Source of the DNA: Deltaproteobacteria bacterium
GTDB lineage: Bacteria > Myxococcota_A > Bradymonadia > UBA7976 > VGTA01
NCBI GenBank assembly: GCA_016874875.1
Contig: VGTA01000210.1
Span: 1 to 6,313 of the forward strand
Direction of reading: 5' to 3'
Length of the DNA stretch: 6,313 nucleotides
This document shows, in pieces, positions 1 through 6,313 of the stretch (the stretch's first letter is position 1; each line of letters begins with the position of its first letter). The notes under the pieces were generated by a model. The model made no database searches. It saw only the letters and a program-made list of their open reading frames with translations, and was not told the DNA's origin. The position numbers and the translations under genes were made by a program.

Positions 1-546
1 GCACCCCGCCGCCTCACAGAAGCCCCTCTCCCCGCAGGTCGCCCCCTCCTCACAGCTGCCCTCAGGCCCGCAGGGGCAGCCGCTGGCCCCCGTGGGGCAG
101 CCGGCGAGGGCGCAGCGCCCCGCCTCGCAGCTGAGCGCCACCTCGCCGCGGTAGGGGGCGCAGTCATCATCTTGACCGCAGGGCTCCCCGAGCCCCCCCG
201 CCACGGCCCCCTCCGGCGCGAGGCACACCCCGCCCTCACAGCTGAGCGCGACGCCGTTGACGCGCCCGCAGGTGTTGTTGGGGTAGCAGGGGCAGCGGGG
301 GGTTCCGGGGGGGCAGGGGGGATGATGACCAGTTTGCTCATTAGGGATCTCAGCGTCTACCAGAGTGGACTCTACTTGTGGCTCTGTACCCTGATCAAGC
401 ATCGCATTAGGGGTTTCTGAGCCTGACGACGGCATTGGTAAACTTATAGATAATGTTTTTTTATTTTCAAAATCACTGCATGATGACTGGAATAATAGCA
501 TTAGCATGGCAAATGGTGTGTTTTTTATATTTTTATTATTCATCAT
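1..546 (-). CDS. Cys-rich putative lipoprotein with CPC modules, 3' end outside window
   Basis: Open frame of 182 codons from ATG at 546 to the left edge with no stop. The N-terminus is MMNNKNIKNTPFAMLMLLFQ then SSC: two lysines, a hydrophobic stretch of about ten residues and Cys23, which reads as a lipoprotein signal. The lipobox is imperfect (Gln at -3, Ser at -2 and -1), so cleavage by signal peptidase I remains possible. Residues 24-77 are a polar, Ser/Glu/Pro-containing linker. From Cys78 there are 17 Cys in 105 residues. Two modules (78-108 and 150-177) share C-x6-CPC-x5-C-x(5-9)-C-x(4-5)-C, and a related half-module lies at 123-145. Such modules are common in secreted proteins of Myxococcota-like bacteria and are probably disulfide-bonded outside the cytoplasm. 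The start overlaps the toxin stop by four bases. A second ATG at 543 is equally possible. A role as immunity partner is possible by position only. Confidence 0.82.
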   Translation of the reverse strand, partial: MMNNKNIKNTPFAMLMLLFQSSCSDFENKKTLSISLPMPSSGSETPNAMLDQGTEPQVESTLVDAEIPNEQTGHHPPCPPGTPRCPCYPNNTCGRVNGVALSCEGGVCLAPEGAVAGGLGEPCGQDDDCAPYRGEVALSCEAGRCALAGCPTGASGCPCGPEGSCEEGATCGERGFCEAAGC

Positions 547-3500
547 TCATCACCACCAATATTAAAGCTATTGTTGAAGTTTTCAATGGCGTCTGAAAAT
601 TTCTCCTTTGCCATTTCATTGATGTTTCTTACGCCTTCCCTGATGCTTCTTACGCCTTCCTTTGTTGAAATTGCAATGTCCTTGACTTCTGAAATGAATG
701 ATATGGATTCGTATCCTGTAACTGCCGCTTTGCTATTAATGAATTCACGTGCACTCACAACCGATTTTGTGTAATCAAATGCTTTCATGCCAAAACTCAC
801 AAGATCTTTGTTACAAGAACTGCTGCTGATGCATTGTTTTGCTATGACCTTTTTTGCTAGAAGAATAGCGCCATCCTCGGCGATTGAACTAACGAGTTTA
901 GCAGGGCCACCCAACGCGCCTTTGGCTGCCCCAAACGCAGCGGCGATCATCACTTTTTTATAGTTTATATCCCGTGGATCCTTACCCTCTAGTCTATTCT
1001 CAATCTGCTGATTCATGATCTCAAATCCACCAGAGATCACGGCCCCCGCGATGCCCAAAGCGATAGGAACGGCAGCTTGCGCTACAAGATGCCAAAGACG
1101 ACCATCTCGATCAACACGGTCTATTGGAGCGTTACCTGAGTAAGTATAGCGACCTAGTGCTTGCCAGCTTATTCCCTCGCGATAATTAGCCTCATTCGCG
1201 CCCACTGCTTCGCTGCTCTTGGTATCGACTAACTGAAACGCGCGATCCGCGCTCACCCACCGCCCCAGCCGCCCATCCAGATAACGCGCCCCAAAGTACG
1301 TCAACCCCGCCGCGTCATCATGCTCCTTCCCTGTATACTCATAGAGCTCCCCCGCCCCATCGCTCTGCCAGCGGAGCTGACCAAAAGGATAGTGCTCCAC
1401 GCGCGCCACCACCGCCCCCGCCTCCGACGACGAGGCCAAGAGCGAGCCGAGGTGATCGTGATGCAGCGCCACCACCCGCCGGGGCTCCGCGTCCACCATC
1501 TGAAGCGCCGAGGCGCGCAAGAGCACATCCACATCATCGGCGCGCGCCGCGAGGGGGGCGAAGCCCACCTCCCCGGCGCTCGCCGCCTGCGCCACCCACG
1601 CGTCGCCCACGTCCACGCGCGCGTCGCTCGCCACCTCGAGCGCGCCCTCAGCCGAGCGCGCCACGGGCGCCACGTCGCTCAGCCAGAGGTGCTGCAGATC
1701 GGCGCGCTCCACGCGCACCACCTTGCGCCCCCCCTCTAGGGCGATGAACTTGGTGGACACGCCGCCGCGCACCTCAAAGCGCGAATCCACATACCACACC
1801 ACCTCCGCCCCCTCGCGCTTAAAGACGCGCTCCGTGGACGGCCCGTAGGCGGCCTCGAGGGCGAGGCGGTCGCCGCGCTGCACGCTCAGCAGGCGCCCCG
1901 CCCCGTCCCACAGGTGCTGCGCGGCGCCGCTCGTGCGCGTGAAGCCCGCCGCGTCGTAGGTGTAGCGCGACAGGTCGCCCTGGCCGCCGTCCGTGGACAC
2001 CACCGCGTTGGGCTGCGCGCCGTAGGCGTACTCGCCCACGTGCGCCCGCGACGCGCCGAGGCGCGACGACAGGGCATGGCGCACGCGGTCGAGGGCGTCA
2101 TAGCCCCACTCTAGGCGCTCCTCGCGCCCTGGGCGCCCCTCGTCGAGGCGCGCGCCGAGCAGGCGGTAGAGCGCGTCGTGCTCATAGACCGCGTCGCCCG
2201 TGGGGGCGCCGGGGGCGGGGGCGCGGTCCTCCACGGCGAGCACGTTGCCCACGCGGTCGCGCGTCAGGCGGCGCGCCGTGATGGGCCCCCCCACCCCCGT
2301 CACCCCATACTCCACCTCCCGCATGCGCGCGTCATAGGAGTGCGTCTCCCGCGCCCCGTTCAGGAGCGTGAAGCCCTCCAGCAGCCCGCGCTCGCTGTAG
2401 CGCACATCCGACACATAGCCGTCCACCCCGCGCACGCGCCCCGCGCCGTCATAGCGCACGCGGACGCGCTCGCCGTCGGGGTAGGTGGCGCTGATGATGC
2501 GCCCGGCGCTGTCGTGCTCGTTCTCGAAACGGAAGCGGTGGCGCCCGAGGCCGCGCAGCTGCGTGACGGCGCGCCCGCGCCCGTCGTACCCAAACTCGTC
2601 AAAGCCGCGCTCCCCGTCGAGGCCCGAGAGGGCGAACTCCACGCGCGCCAGGCGCCCCGCCACGCTTGAGCACTCCGCCCCGAGCGCCGCGCACTCCGCG
2701 GGGCGGTCATAGCGGTAGCGCACCTCCGTCCCCTCGCGCGTCTCGCCCAGCTCCTCCCACTCCCGCCAGGTGGCCGCCAGGCGCCCCGCCCCGTCATACT
2801 CGCTGCGCGTCACCGCCCCGCGCGCGTCCTCCACGCGCGACACCTTGCCCGAGGGGTCATACCCAAACATCGTGCGCCCCGTGTCGGGGTCGCGCACCTC
2901 GAGCACCCGCCCGAGGAGGTCATAGCTCTGCACCTTCTCGTTGCCCGCCGGGTCCACATAGCCGCGCAGATTCCCCAGCGCGTCGTAGGTCAGCTCCACC
3001 GCGACGGGCCCCTCCTCGCGGCGCGCCACGCGGCGCAGCGCCACCACGGCGTCGAGGCCGTTGCGCTCCATCTCCGTGGGCGTGTCCACGTCGCGCGCGT
3101 TGGTCGGGTCCGTGTCGTTCTCATCGTACTCGAGCGTGCGCAGCGGGCGGCGCTCGGTGCGCGCGCGAGAGGGCGCGCCGCCGCGCTCCGCCGCGTCCGG
3201 GTGCACCACCTCCACCGCGCGCCCGAGCCCGTCGTAGCGCGTGAGGGTGCTCAGCGCGCCCGGCCCGGGCAGCGGGCACACGCCCTCCCCCGGCGGCGCG
3301 GGGACCTCAAAGGGCTGCCAAGTCTCCGCGGGCTGCCCGAGCGCGTTGTAGCGGCTGAGGTCGCGCACCTGCGCTCGCCCCCCGTCAAGACGCACAACCT
3401 GCCCGCGCGCTCGCCCTCGCCCATCAAAGCACTGCACCTCCTCCACGTCCTCCCCGCTGTCGCGCGCGCTCCTCGCGCGGCGCACCACGCGCGGCGTGGG

Positions 3501-6313
3501 CGCGCGCAGGTCGTAGAGGTGGCGCTCCGTGGGCTGCCCTGGCGCGTCGTCGGGGTAGGTGACGCTCGTGAGGCGCCCAAACTCGTCATAGGTGTAGCTC
3601 GTCTCTAGCGCGCGCCCCTCCGCGCCCGCCGCCCCCGCCACCCGCCAGTCGCGCGACCGCGCCACCTGCTCGTGCACCGGGTCGTAGTCCACCTCCGCCC
3701 GCAGCGCGTAGGGCGCCGCCCCGCCCACCACCACCTCCTCCGCCACGGGGGCGAGCCCGTCCTCGTCATACTCAAACCGGCGCTCGCGCCCGCTCGCGTC
3801 GTAGCTCGCCACCGCGTTGCCGAGGTCGTCGTAGACGGTCCGGCTCTGCTCCACCAGCCCCGCGTCCCCCGCCCGCTCCCGCGCCGCCACCCGCGTGGGC
3901 AGCCCCGCGCGGAGCTGGCAGCGCGCCGCGAGCCCGTCATAGAAGGTCTGCTCCACCGACTGCTGCCCGCTGCCCGCCCGCCCCGTCACCCGGCGCTCGC
4001 AGGGCGACCGCAGGAGCCACGCCCCCCCGGTGTCGTCCCCGGGCAGCACATACGTGACCTCCTCCGTCCGCTCGTCGCCGAGGCACTCGGGGCCGCAGGG
4101 GCGCCCGTACACGGCGGCGGGGCGCGCCCCGCAGGGCTCGCAGGCGCCCCCGGCGCGCGCCACCACCCCGAGCCGCTCCACCCGCGCGCGGTTGCCGAGC
4201 TGGTCGTAGGCGTAGCGCTCAAGGAGCTCCACCCGCGCCCCCTCGTCCCCCTCCACCACCTCCCGCGCCCGCTCGCGCTCACACACAAAGCGAATGGGCG
4301 CGCGCGTCACCGCCGGCACGCCCGCCAGCGGCGCGCACTCCCCATACGACACGCGCTCGCGCTCGATCACCCGCCGCGCCGCCCCCTCCCCCACGGCGGT
4401 CTCCTTCTCCACGAGCAGCCCCCTGTAGTACCGGCGCGCCGCCGCGTCCTCCCCCGGCGCCGGCGCGCCCACGTCAAAGACCTGAGACACCTCCCGGCCC
4501 TCCGCCGACGGGTCCGCGCCCACCTCCGCGCGCGACACCACCCGCTGGAACCCCCTAAACTGCCTCTCCTCGCCATCATAGTACCCATCCGCGTACTCAA
4601 ACGACTGCACCTCAGGCGCGGACCACCCCTCGCGCTCCGACGCCGTCCGCTGCTCCACTCGGTCGAGCGTCTGCGTGGGACTCGGCAGGCGCGTCGCCCA
4701 CCCCCCCGCCAGCATGTGCCGCGTGGAGTCTCCATACGTGAGGAGCGTGAGGGCGCCGAGGCCGTTGTCGATGGACGAGAGCAGGTGGGCGCGCCGCGGG
4801 AAGAGCTCGAGGTAGGTGAGCGCGCCGCTGGCGTCCACCCACAGCACGTCGGTGGAGCCGTTGCCGTTGAGGTCCGCGTAGCGCACCTGCGCGCCCTCCA
4901 GCGCCCGCGGCAGCTCCGCGCCCCCCACCGCCCGCGCCGGCACCGCCCCCGCGCCCCCCGCGGCCCCCACGCGCAGCGGCGGCGCGAAGCGCGCCCCCGC
5001 GCGATTGAGCGACACCCGCACCTCCCCTGGCAGCACCTCCACGAGGTCCGACAGCGAATCGCCGTCGAGGTCCACGAGCTGCGCCGACGGCGACGAGTCC
5101 TGCGGCGCCCCCTCCATCACCCGCCAGCCCGCCGAGAAGCGCCCCCACCCGAGGTTGAGCCGGTAGCGCACCAGCGCCCCAGCGCGCTGCACGGCGTCGA
5201 GGAGCCCGTCGCCGTTCATGTCGCTCAGCTGAAGCCCCTCGTCGAACCCGACGTCGAGCTGCGTCTCGGCGAGCGCCGCGCCCTCAAACACGCGCGCGCC
5301 CCCCGCCCCCGCCACGTTCATAAACACGCTCGTGGCGCCGCTGGTCACCTGCAGCACATCGCCGCGCCGGTCGCCGTCCACGTCAAAGAAGCGGCGCGCC
5401 GCCCCCTCGCCGTCGGCGAGCGACGGCAGCCGCAGGGCGCCCACGTCCTCGAGCCCCGCCCAGTCCCCCGAGCCGTCATTGACCAAGACCTGCCCCCCCG
5501 CCCCGAGACTCCGCAGCAGGTCCGTGTCGCCGTCGCCGTCCACGTCGAGGGGCTGCACGCCGCCGGCGCTCAGCTTGACCGACCCCACCCCCGCCAGGCG
5601 CGACGGCGACAGCGGCGCGAACTCCACGGCGCCGCCCGGGCCCACGGGCCCGAGGTTGAGGGCGAAGGCGTGCGCCTCCTCGGCGCGGGTGTCGAGCACG
5701 TCGGGCAGGCCGTCGGCGTTGATGTCGAGCAGGTCCGCCTCCCCCACCCCAAAGCCCACCCCCACCCGCGCCCCCACCCGCGCCACATACGGGCGCTCCT
5801 CCTCCGCGAGCGCGGCGGCGTCGCCCTCCGCGAGGGGGGAGCGCGTGTAGCCGAACTCGAACACCACGGGGAAGGGCGCCTGCCCCACGCTGCCAAAGCG
5901 CTCTACGCGCGCGAGGCGCGACAGCCCGCCCTCCTCCTCATAGCTGAGGCGCCAGCTCTTCACGCGGCGCCCGTGGCGGCGCACCTCCACGTCGCGCAGG
6001 CGGCGATCTTGGCGGAGGTCAAACCCAAAGCGCGCCTCGGAGAGCGCGTCCCCCCGCGCCTCATACGAGAGCGCCACGCGGTACCGAAAGCCGCGCGGCC
6101 CCTCTGACCACTCCGCCGCCCGCAGGTAGGGCCACCCGCTGGCGTTGAGCTCCCACTCATAGCGGGCGCGGTTGAGGGGGCTCACGGCGTCGCGCTGCTC
6201 CACGAGGCGCCACGCCGCCACCCCGCTCGGCCCCACCACCCGCGCCTCCGGCGCCGCCGCCCCCGACGCCGCCGCCCCGAACCACGACCGCTGACCGTCC
6301 GGGTGCTCGGCGA
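543..6313 (-). CDS. Fused SpvB / TcdB-middle / RHS-repeat toxin (Tc-type BC-like polymorphic toxin), 5' end outside window
   Basis: Giant secreted or shell-forming toxin; 1,922 codons are visible and the frame stays open to the right edge. Residues are counted from the in-frame GTG at 6239, but that GTG is probably internal, because 24 more codons upstream fit an SpvB domain (HPDGQRSWFG, then ARV, then AAWRL). Domain order: SpvB end to about 165; six FG-GAP/VCBS-type repeats 172-464; TcdB-middle-like segment 481-568; YD repeats about 665-1460; RHS core 1593-1715; C-terminal tip 1716-1898. In the Tc toxin family such B+C proteins form a hollow cocoon holding the cut-off C-terminal effector, and the propeller docks on a TcA channel. 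No TcA gene is in view. Family BC fusions are a few hundred residues longer, so the true start should lie several hundred bases beyond the edge. The frame is intact and stops with TGA at 545-543. The architecture is clear; the target and effector activity are unknown. Confidence 0.93.
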   Translation of the reverse strand, partial: AEHPDGQRSWFGAAASGAAAPEARVVGPSGVAAWRLVEQRDAVSPLNRARYEWELNASGWPYLRAAEWSEGPRGFRYRVALSYEARGDALSEARFGFDLRQDRRLRDVEVRRHGRRVKSWRLSYEEEGGLSRLARVERFGSVGQAPFPVVFEFGYTRSPLAEGDAAALAEEERPYVARVGARVGVGFGVGEADLLDINADGLPDVLDTRAEEAHAFALNLGPVGPGGAVEFAPLSPSRLAGVGSVKLSAGGVQPLDVDGDGDTDLLRSLGAGGQVLVNDGSGDWAGLEDVGALRLPSLADGEGAARRFFDVDGDRRGDVLQVTSGATSVFMNVAGAGGARVFEGAALAETQLDVGFDEGLQLSDMNGDGLLDAVQRAGALVRYRLNLGWGRFSAGWRVMEGAPQDSSPSAQLVDLDGDSLSDLVEVLPGEVRVSLNRAGARFAPPLRVGAAGGAGAVPARAVGGAELPRALEGAQVRYADLNGNGSTDVLWVDASGALTYLELFPRRAHLLSSIDNGLGALTLLTYGDSTRHMLAGGWATRLPSPTQTLDRVEQRTASEREGWSAPEVQSFEYADGYYDGEERQFRGFQRVVSRAEVGADPSAEGREVSQVFDVGAPAPGEDAAARRYYRGLLVEKETAVGEGAARRVIERERVSYGECAPLAGVPAVTRAPIRFVCERERAREVVEGDEGARVELLERYAYDQLGNRARVERLGVVARAGGACEPCGARPAAVYGRPCGPECLGDERTEEVTYVLPGDDTGGAWLLRSPCERRVTGRAGSGQQSVEQTFYDGLAARCQLRAGLPTRVAARERAGDAGLVEQSRTVYDDLGNAVASYDASGRERRFEYDEDGLAPVAEEVVVGGAAPYALRAEVDYDPVHEQVARSRDWRVAGAAGAEGRALETSYTYDEFGRLTSVTYPDDAPGQPTERHLYDLRAPTPRVVRRARSARDSGEDVEEVQCFDGRGRARGQVVRLDGGRAQVRDLSRYNALGQPAETWQPFEVPAPPGEGVCPLPGPGALSTLTRYDGLGRAVEVVHPDAAERGGAPSRARTERRPLRTLEYDENDTDPTNARDVDTPTEMERNGLDAVVALRRVARREEGPVAVELTYDALGNLRGYVDPAGNEKVQSYDLLGRVLEVRDPDTGRTMFGYDPSGKVSRVEDARGAVTRSEYDGAGRLAATWREWEELGETREGTEVRYRYDRPAECAALGAECSSVAGRLARVEFALSGLDGERGFDEFGYDGRGRAVTQLRGLGRHRFRFENEHDSAGRIISATYPDGERVRVRYDGAGRVRGVDGYVSDVRYSERGLLEGFTLLNGARETHSYDARMREVEYGVTGVGGPITARRLTRDRVGNVLAVEDRAPAPGAPTGDAVYEHDALYRLLGARLDEGRPGREERLEWGYDALDRVRHALSSRLGASRAHVGEYAYGAQPNAVVSTDGGQGDLSRYTYDAAGFTRTSGAAQHLWDGAGRLLSVQRGDRLALEAAYGPSTERVFKREGAEVVWYVDSRFEVRGGVSTKFIALEGGRKVVRVERADLQHLWLSDVAPVARSAEGALEVASDARVDVGDAWVAQAASAGEVGFAPLAARADDVDVLLRASALQMVDAEPRRVVALHHDHLGSLLASSSEAGAVVARVEHYPFGQLRWQSDGAGELYEYTGKEHDDAAGLTYFGARYLDGRLGRWVSADRAFQLVDTKSSEAVGANEANYREGISWQALGRYTYSGNAPIDRVDRDGRLWHLVAQAAVPIALGIAGAVISGGFEIMNQQIENRLEGKDPRDINYKKVMIAAAFGAAKGALGGPAKLVSSIAEDGAILLAKKVIAKQCISSSSCNKDLVSFGMKAFDYTKSVVSAREFINSKAAVTGYESISFISEVKDIAISTKEGVRSIREGVRNINEMAKEKFSDAIENFNNSFNIGGDE
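547..557 (-). promoter_or_regulatory. Probable ribosome binding site inside the toxin 3' end
   Basis: GGTGG at 557-553 sits six bases before the ATG at 546 and nine before the alternative ATG at 543. It resembles a Shine-Dalgarno core with one mismatch to GGAGG. It lies within the last codons of the toxin gene (encoding GGD), so translation of the lipoprotein is probably coupled to termination of the toxin through the ATGA overlap at 546-543. No separate promoter is convincing. Confidence 0.5.
621..662 (-). repeat. 21-bp tandem duplication in the toxin tip
   Basis: Two adjacent 21-base units (621-641 and 642-662) match at 19 of 21 positions. They encode the heptads KEGVRSI and REGVRNI. The high nucleotide identity points to a recent in-frame duplication that lengthens an amphipathic helix by two turns without breaking the frame. 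Confidence 0.9.
1095..1463 (-). other. RHS core with self-cleavage site, variant DRDG motif
   Basis: Residues 1593-1715 hold the RHS-core signature: HHDHLGSLL, VARVEHYPFGQLRW, YEYTGKEHDDAAGLTYFGAR, YLDGRLGRWVSAD, then RYTYSGNAPIDRVDRDGRL. Arg1652, Asp1665 and Asp1710 line up with the Arg and two Asp needed for autoproteolysis in TccC/YenC2-type proteins; Arg to first Asp is 13 residues, as in that family. The usual DPxG reads DRDG, and the two Asp are 45 residues apart instead of roughly 23. Cleavage would be expected just after Leu1715. Cleavage itself is inferred. Confidence 0.78.
1860..4247 (-). repeat. RHS/YD-repeat field forming the toxin shell
   Basis: Residues about 665-1460 carry some fifteen or more degenerate YD repeats, such as YDQLGNRARVERL, YDDLGNAV, YDEFGRLTSVTYPD, YDGLGRAVEVVHPD, YDALGNLRGYVDPAG, YDLLGRVLEVRDPDTG, YDGAGRLAA, YDGAGRVRGVDG and WDGAGRLLSVQRG. 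In solved RHS structures these strands wind into a hollow beta-shell around the C-terminal effector. Two Cys-bearing inserts interrupt the field, at about 694-721 and 1183-1190. The field is GC-rich throughout. Confidence 0.9.
4536..4799 (-). other. TcdB-middle-like segment of the toxin
   Basis: Residues 481-568 contain LLSSIDNGLGALTLLTYGDS and, further on, YADGYYDGEERQFRGFQRVV. These two blocks (IDNGLG...YxxST and DGYYDGxERxFRGF) are the hallmark conserved stretches of the TcdB middle region that follows the propeller in SpvB/TcB proteins. They support assignment to the Tc B-like branch rather than to the plain T6SS Rhs proteins. Confidence 0.82.
4848..5726 (-). repeat. Six FG-GAP/VCBS-type Ca-binding repeats (beta-propeller region of the toxin)
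   Basis: The loops read DINADGLPD (residue 172), DVDGDGDTD (232), DVDGDRRGD (286), DMNGDGLLD (340), DLDGDSLSD (390) and DLNGNGSTD (456). They follow the integrin-like D-x-[DN]-x-[DN]-G-x-x-D pattern, spaced 60, 54, 54, 50 and 66 residues apart. This is the spacing expected for propeller blades. In Tc B subunits the propeller gates the cocoon and binds TcA. The third and fifth loops lack Gly at the usual place after the third ligand (R and S instead), so those sites may bind Ca more weakly. Coordinates cover the first to last motif. Confidence 0.88.

Larger units (their letters stand above)
543..1094 (-). other. Variable C-terminal tip (putative effector), unrecognised family
   Basis: Residues 1716-1898 follow the predicted cleavage point. 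A hydrophobic segment (1718-1737, then GGFEIMNQQIENR) and a second one around 1763-1800 (MIAAAFGAAKGALGG, AILLAKKVIA) look like the helical pre-toxin region common before polymorphic toxin domains, including the [GD]DINYKKV-type link. The last 100 residues are mostly polar helices with Cys1803 and Cys1809 flanking four serines, and a duplicated heptad [KR]EGVR[SN]I. His1717 is the only histidine. I see no HNH, ART (R/STS/ExE), deaminase or papain-like motif. It may be a membrane-active toxin, a new fold, or a pre-toxin without a complete enzyme domain. The DNA is markedly AT-rich against the rest of the gene. Confidence 0.6.
328..1245 (-). other. AT-rich island spanning toxin tip and start of lipoprotein gene
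   Basis: Hand counts of 60-base lines give about 27-33% GC at 421-600, 38-45% at 601-840, 48-60% at 1021-1200 and 50% at 361-420. Lines at 1261-1320, 5281-5340 and 1-60 give 67-75%. The right edge falls just after the codon for Asp1665 of the RHS core (1247-1245). The left edge falls just before the first Cys module of the lipoprotein. This is the pattern left by exchange of RHS tips together with downstream sequence. Edges are approximate. Confidence 0.75.

Noticed and set aside
172..420. 82-codon plus-strand frame
   Set aside because: It lies antisense over the Cys-rich lipoprotein, whose opposite frame has a signal peptide and regularly spaced Cys. The plus product is low complexity.
501..546. 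A/T runs near the lipoprotein start as a promoter or terminator
   Set aside because: The run lies inside the lipoprotein coding sequence, there is no preceding GC-rich stem, and the four-base gene overlap makes a separate transcript unnecessary.
571..774. Hydrophobic 67-residue plus-strand frame with LFLTPSLMLLTPS-like repeats, resembling a small membrane peptide
   Set aside because: It is the mirror of the tip coding sequence. The repeat comes from the 21-bp duplication and there is no clear RBS.
543..1250. Possible frameshift or insertion element explaining the AT-rich end of the RHS gene
   Set aside because: The frame is continuous from the core through the tip to TGA, and no transposase or inverted repeats are visible.
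4612..5148. Gly/Ala-rich 178-codon minus-strand frame
   Set aside because: It is an out-of-frame shadow of the propeller and TcdB-middle part of the toxin, with only simple composition.
3672..6107. 811-codon open frame on the plus strand
   Set aside because: It is antisense to the RHS/SpvB gene in very GC-rich DNA, where stop codons are rare. Its product is an Arg/His/Pro-rich mix with no domain, whereas the minus-strand frame shows clear conserved domains.

Overview
The window comes from a very GC-rich bacterium: lines sampled by hand run about 67-75% GC outside one AT-rich island. It is coding on the minus strand from end to end. Two genes are present, both cut by the window edges, and they overlap by four bases. 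The Cys-rich secreted protein with CPC modules and the SpvB/FG-GAP/RHS giant protein fit predatory or social deltaproteobacterial lineages (Myxococcota or Bradymonadota). That placement is an inference from composition and protein style, not from a marker gene.

From 6313 down to 543 lies one huge reading frame of at least 1,922 codons, open at its 5' end. In order it holds the end of an SpvB-type N-terminal domain, six Ca-binding-type D-x-[DN]-x-[DN] propeller repeats, a TcdB-middle-like segment, a long field of YD (RHS) repeats and an RHS core. It ends in a variable C-terminal tip of about 183 residues. This is the architecture of a fused Tc-toxin B and C subunit, in which the RHS shell encloses the tip and the core cuts it free. 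The Arg and two Asp of the known self-cleavage site are recognisable, but the usual DPxG motif reads DRDG and the loop before it is enlarged.

From 546 to the left edge runs the start of a second gene, at least 182 codons. It has a probable lipoprotein signal peptide, a low-complexity linker and then a Cys-rich region with repeated modules (17 Cys in 105 residues). Its ATG overlaps the stop of the giant gene (ATGA), so the two are probably translationally coupled. Its position directly after a polymorphic-toxin tip is where an immunity gene normally sits, but nothing in its sequence proves that role.

An AT-rich island (about 27-50% GC over most of 361-1245) spans the toxin tip, the end of the RHS core and the first part of the lipoprotein gene. 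It suggests module exchange at the 3' end of the RHS gene, reaching into the downstream gene. The tip has no motif I recognise, contains no histidine beyond its second residue, and is rich in hydrophobic and amphipathic helices. It is the most likely site of something undescribed here. I see no RNA gene, CRISPR array, insertion sequence, terminator or intergenic region.
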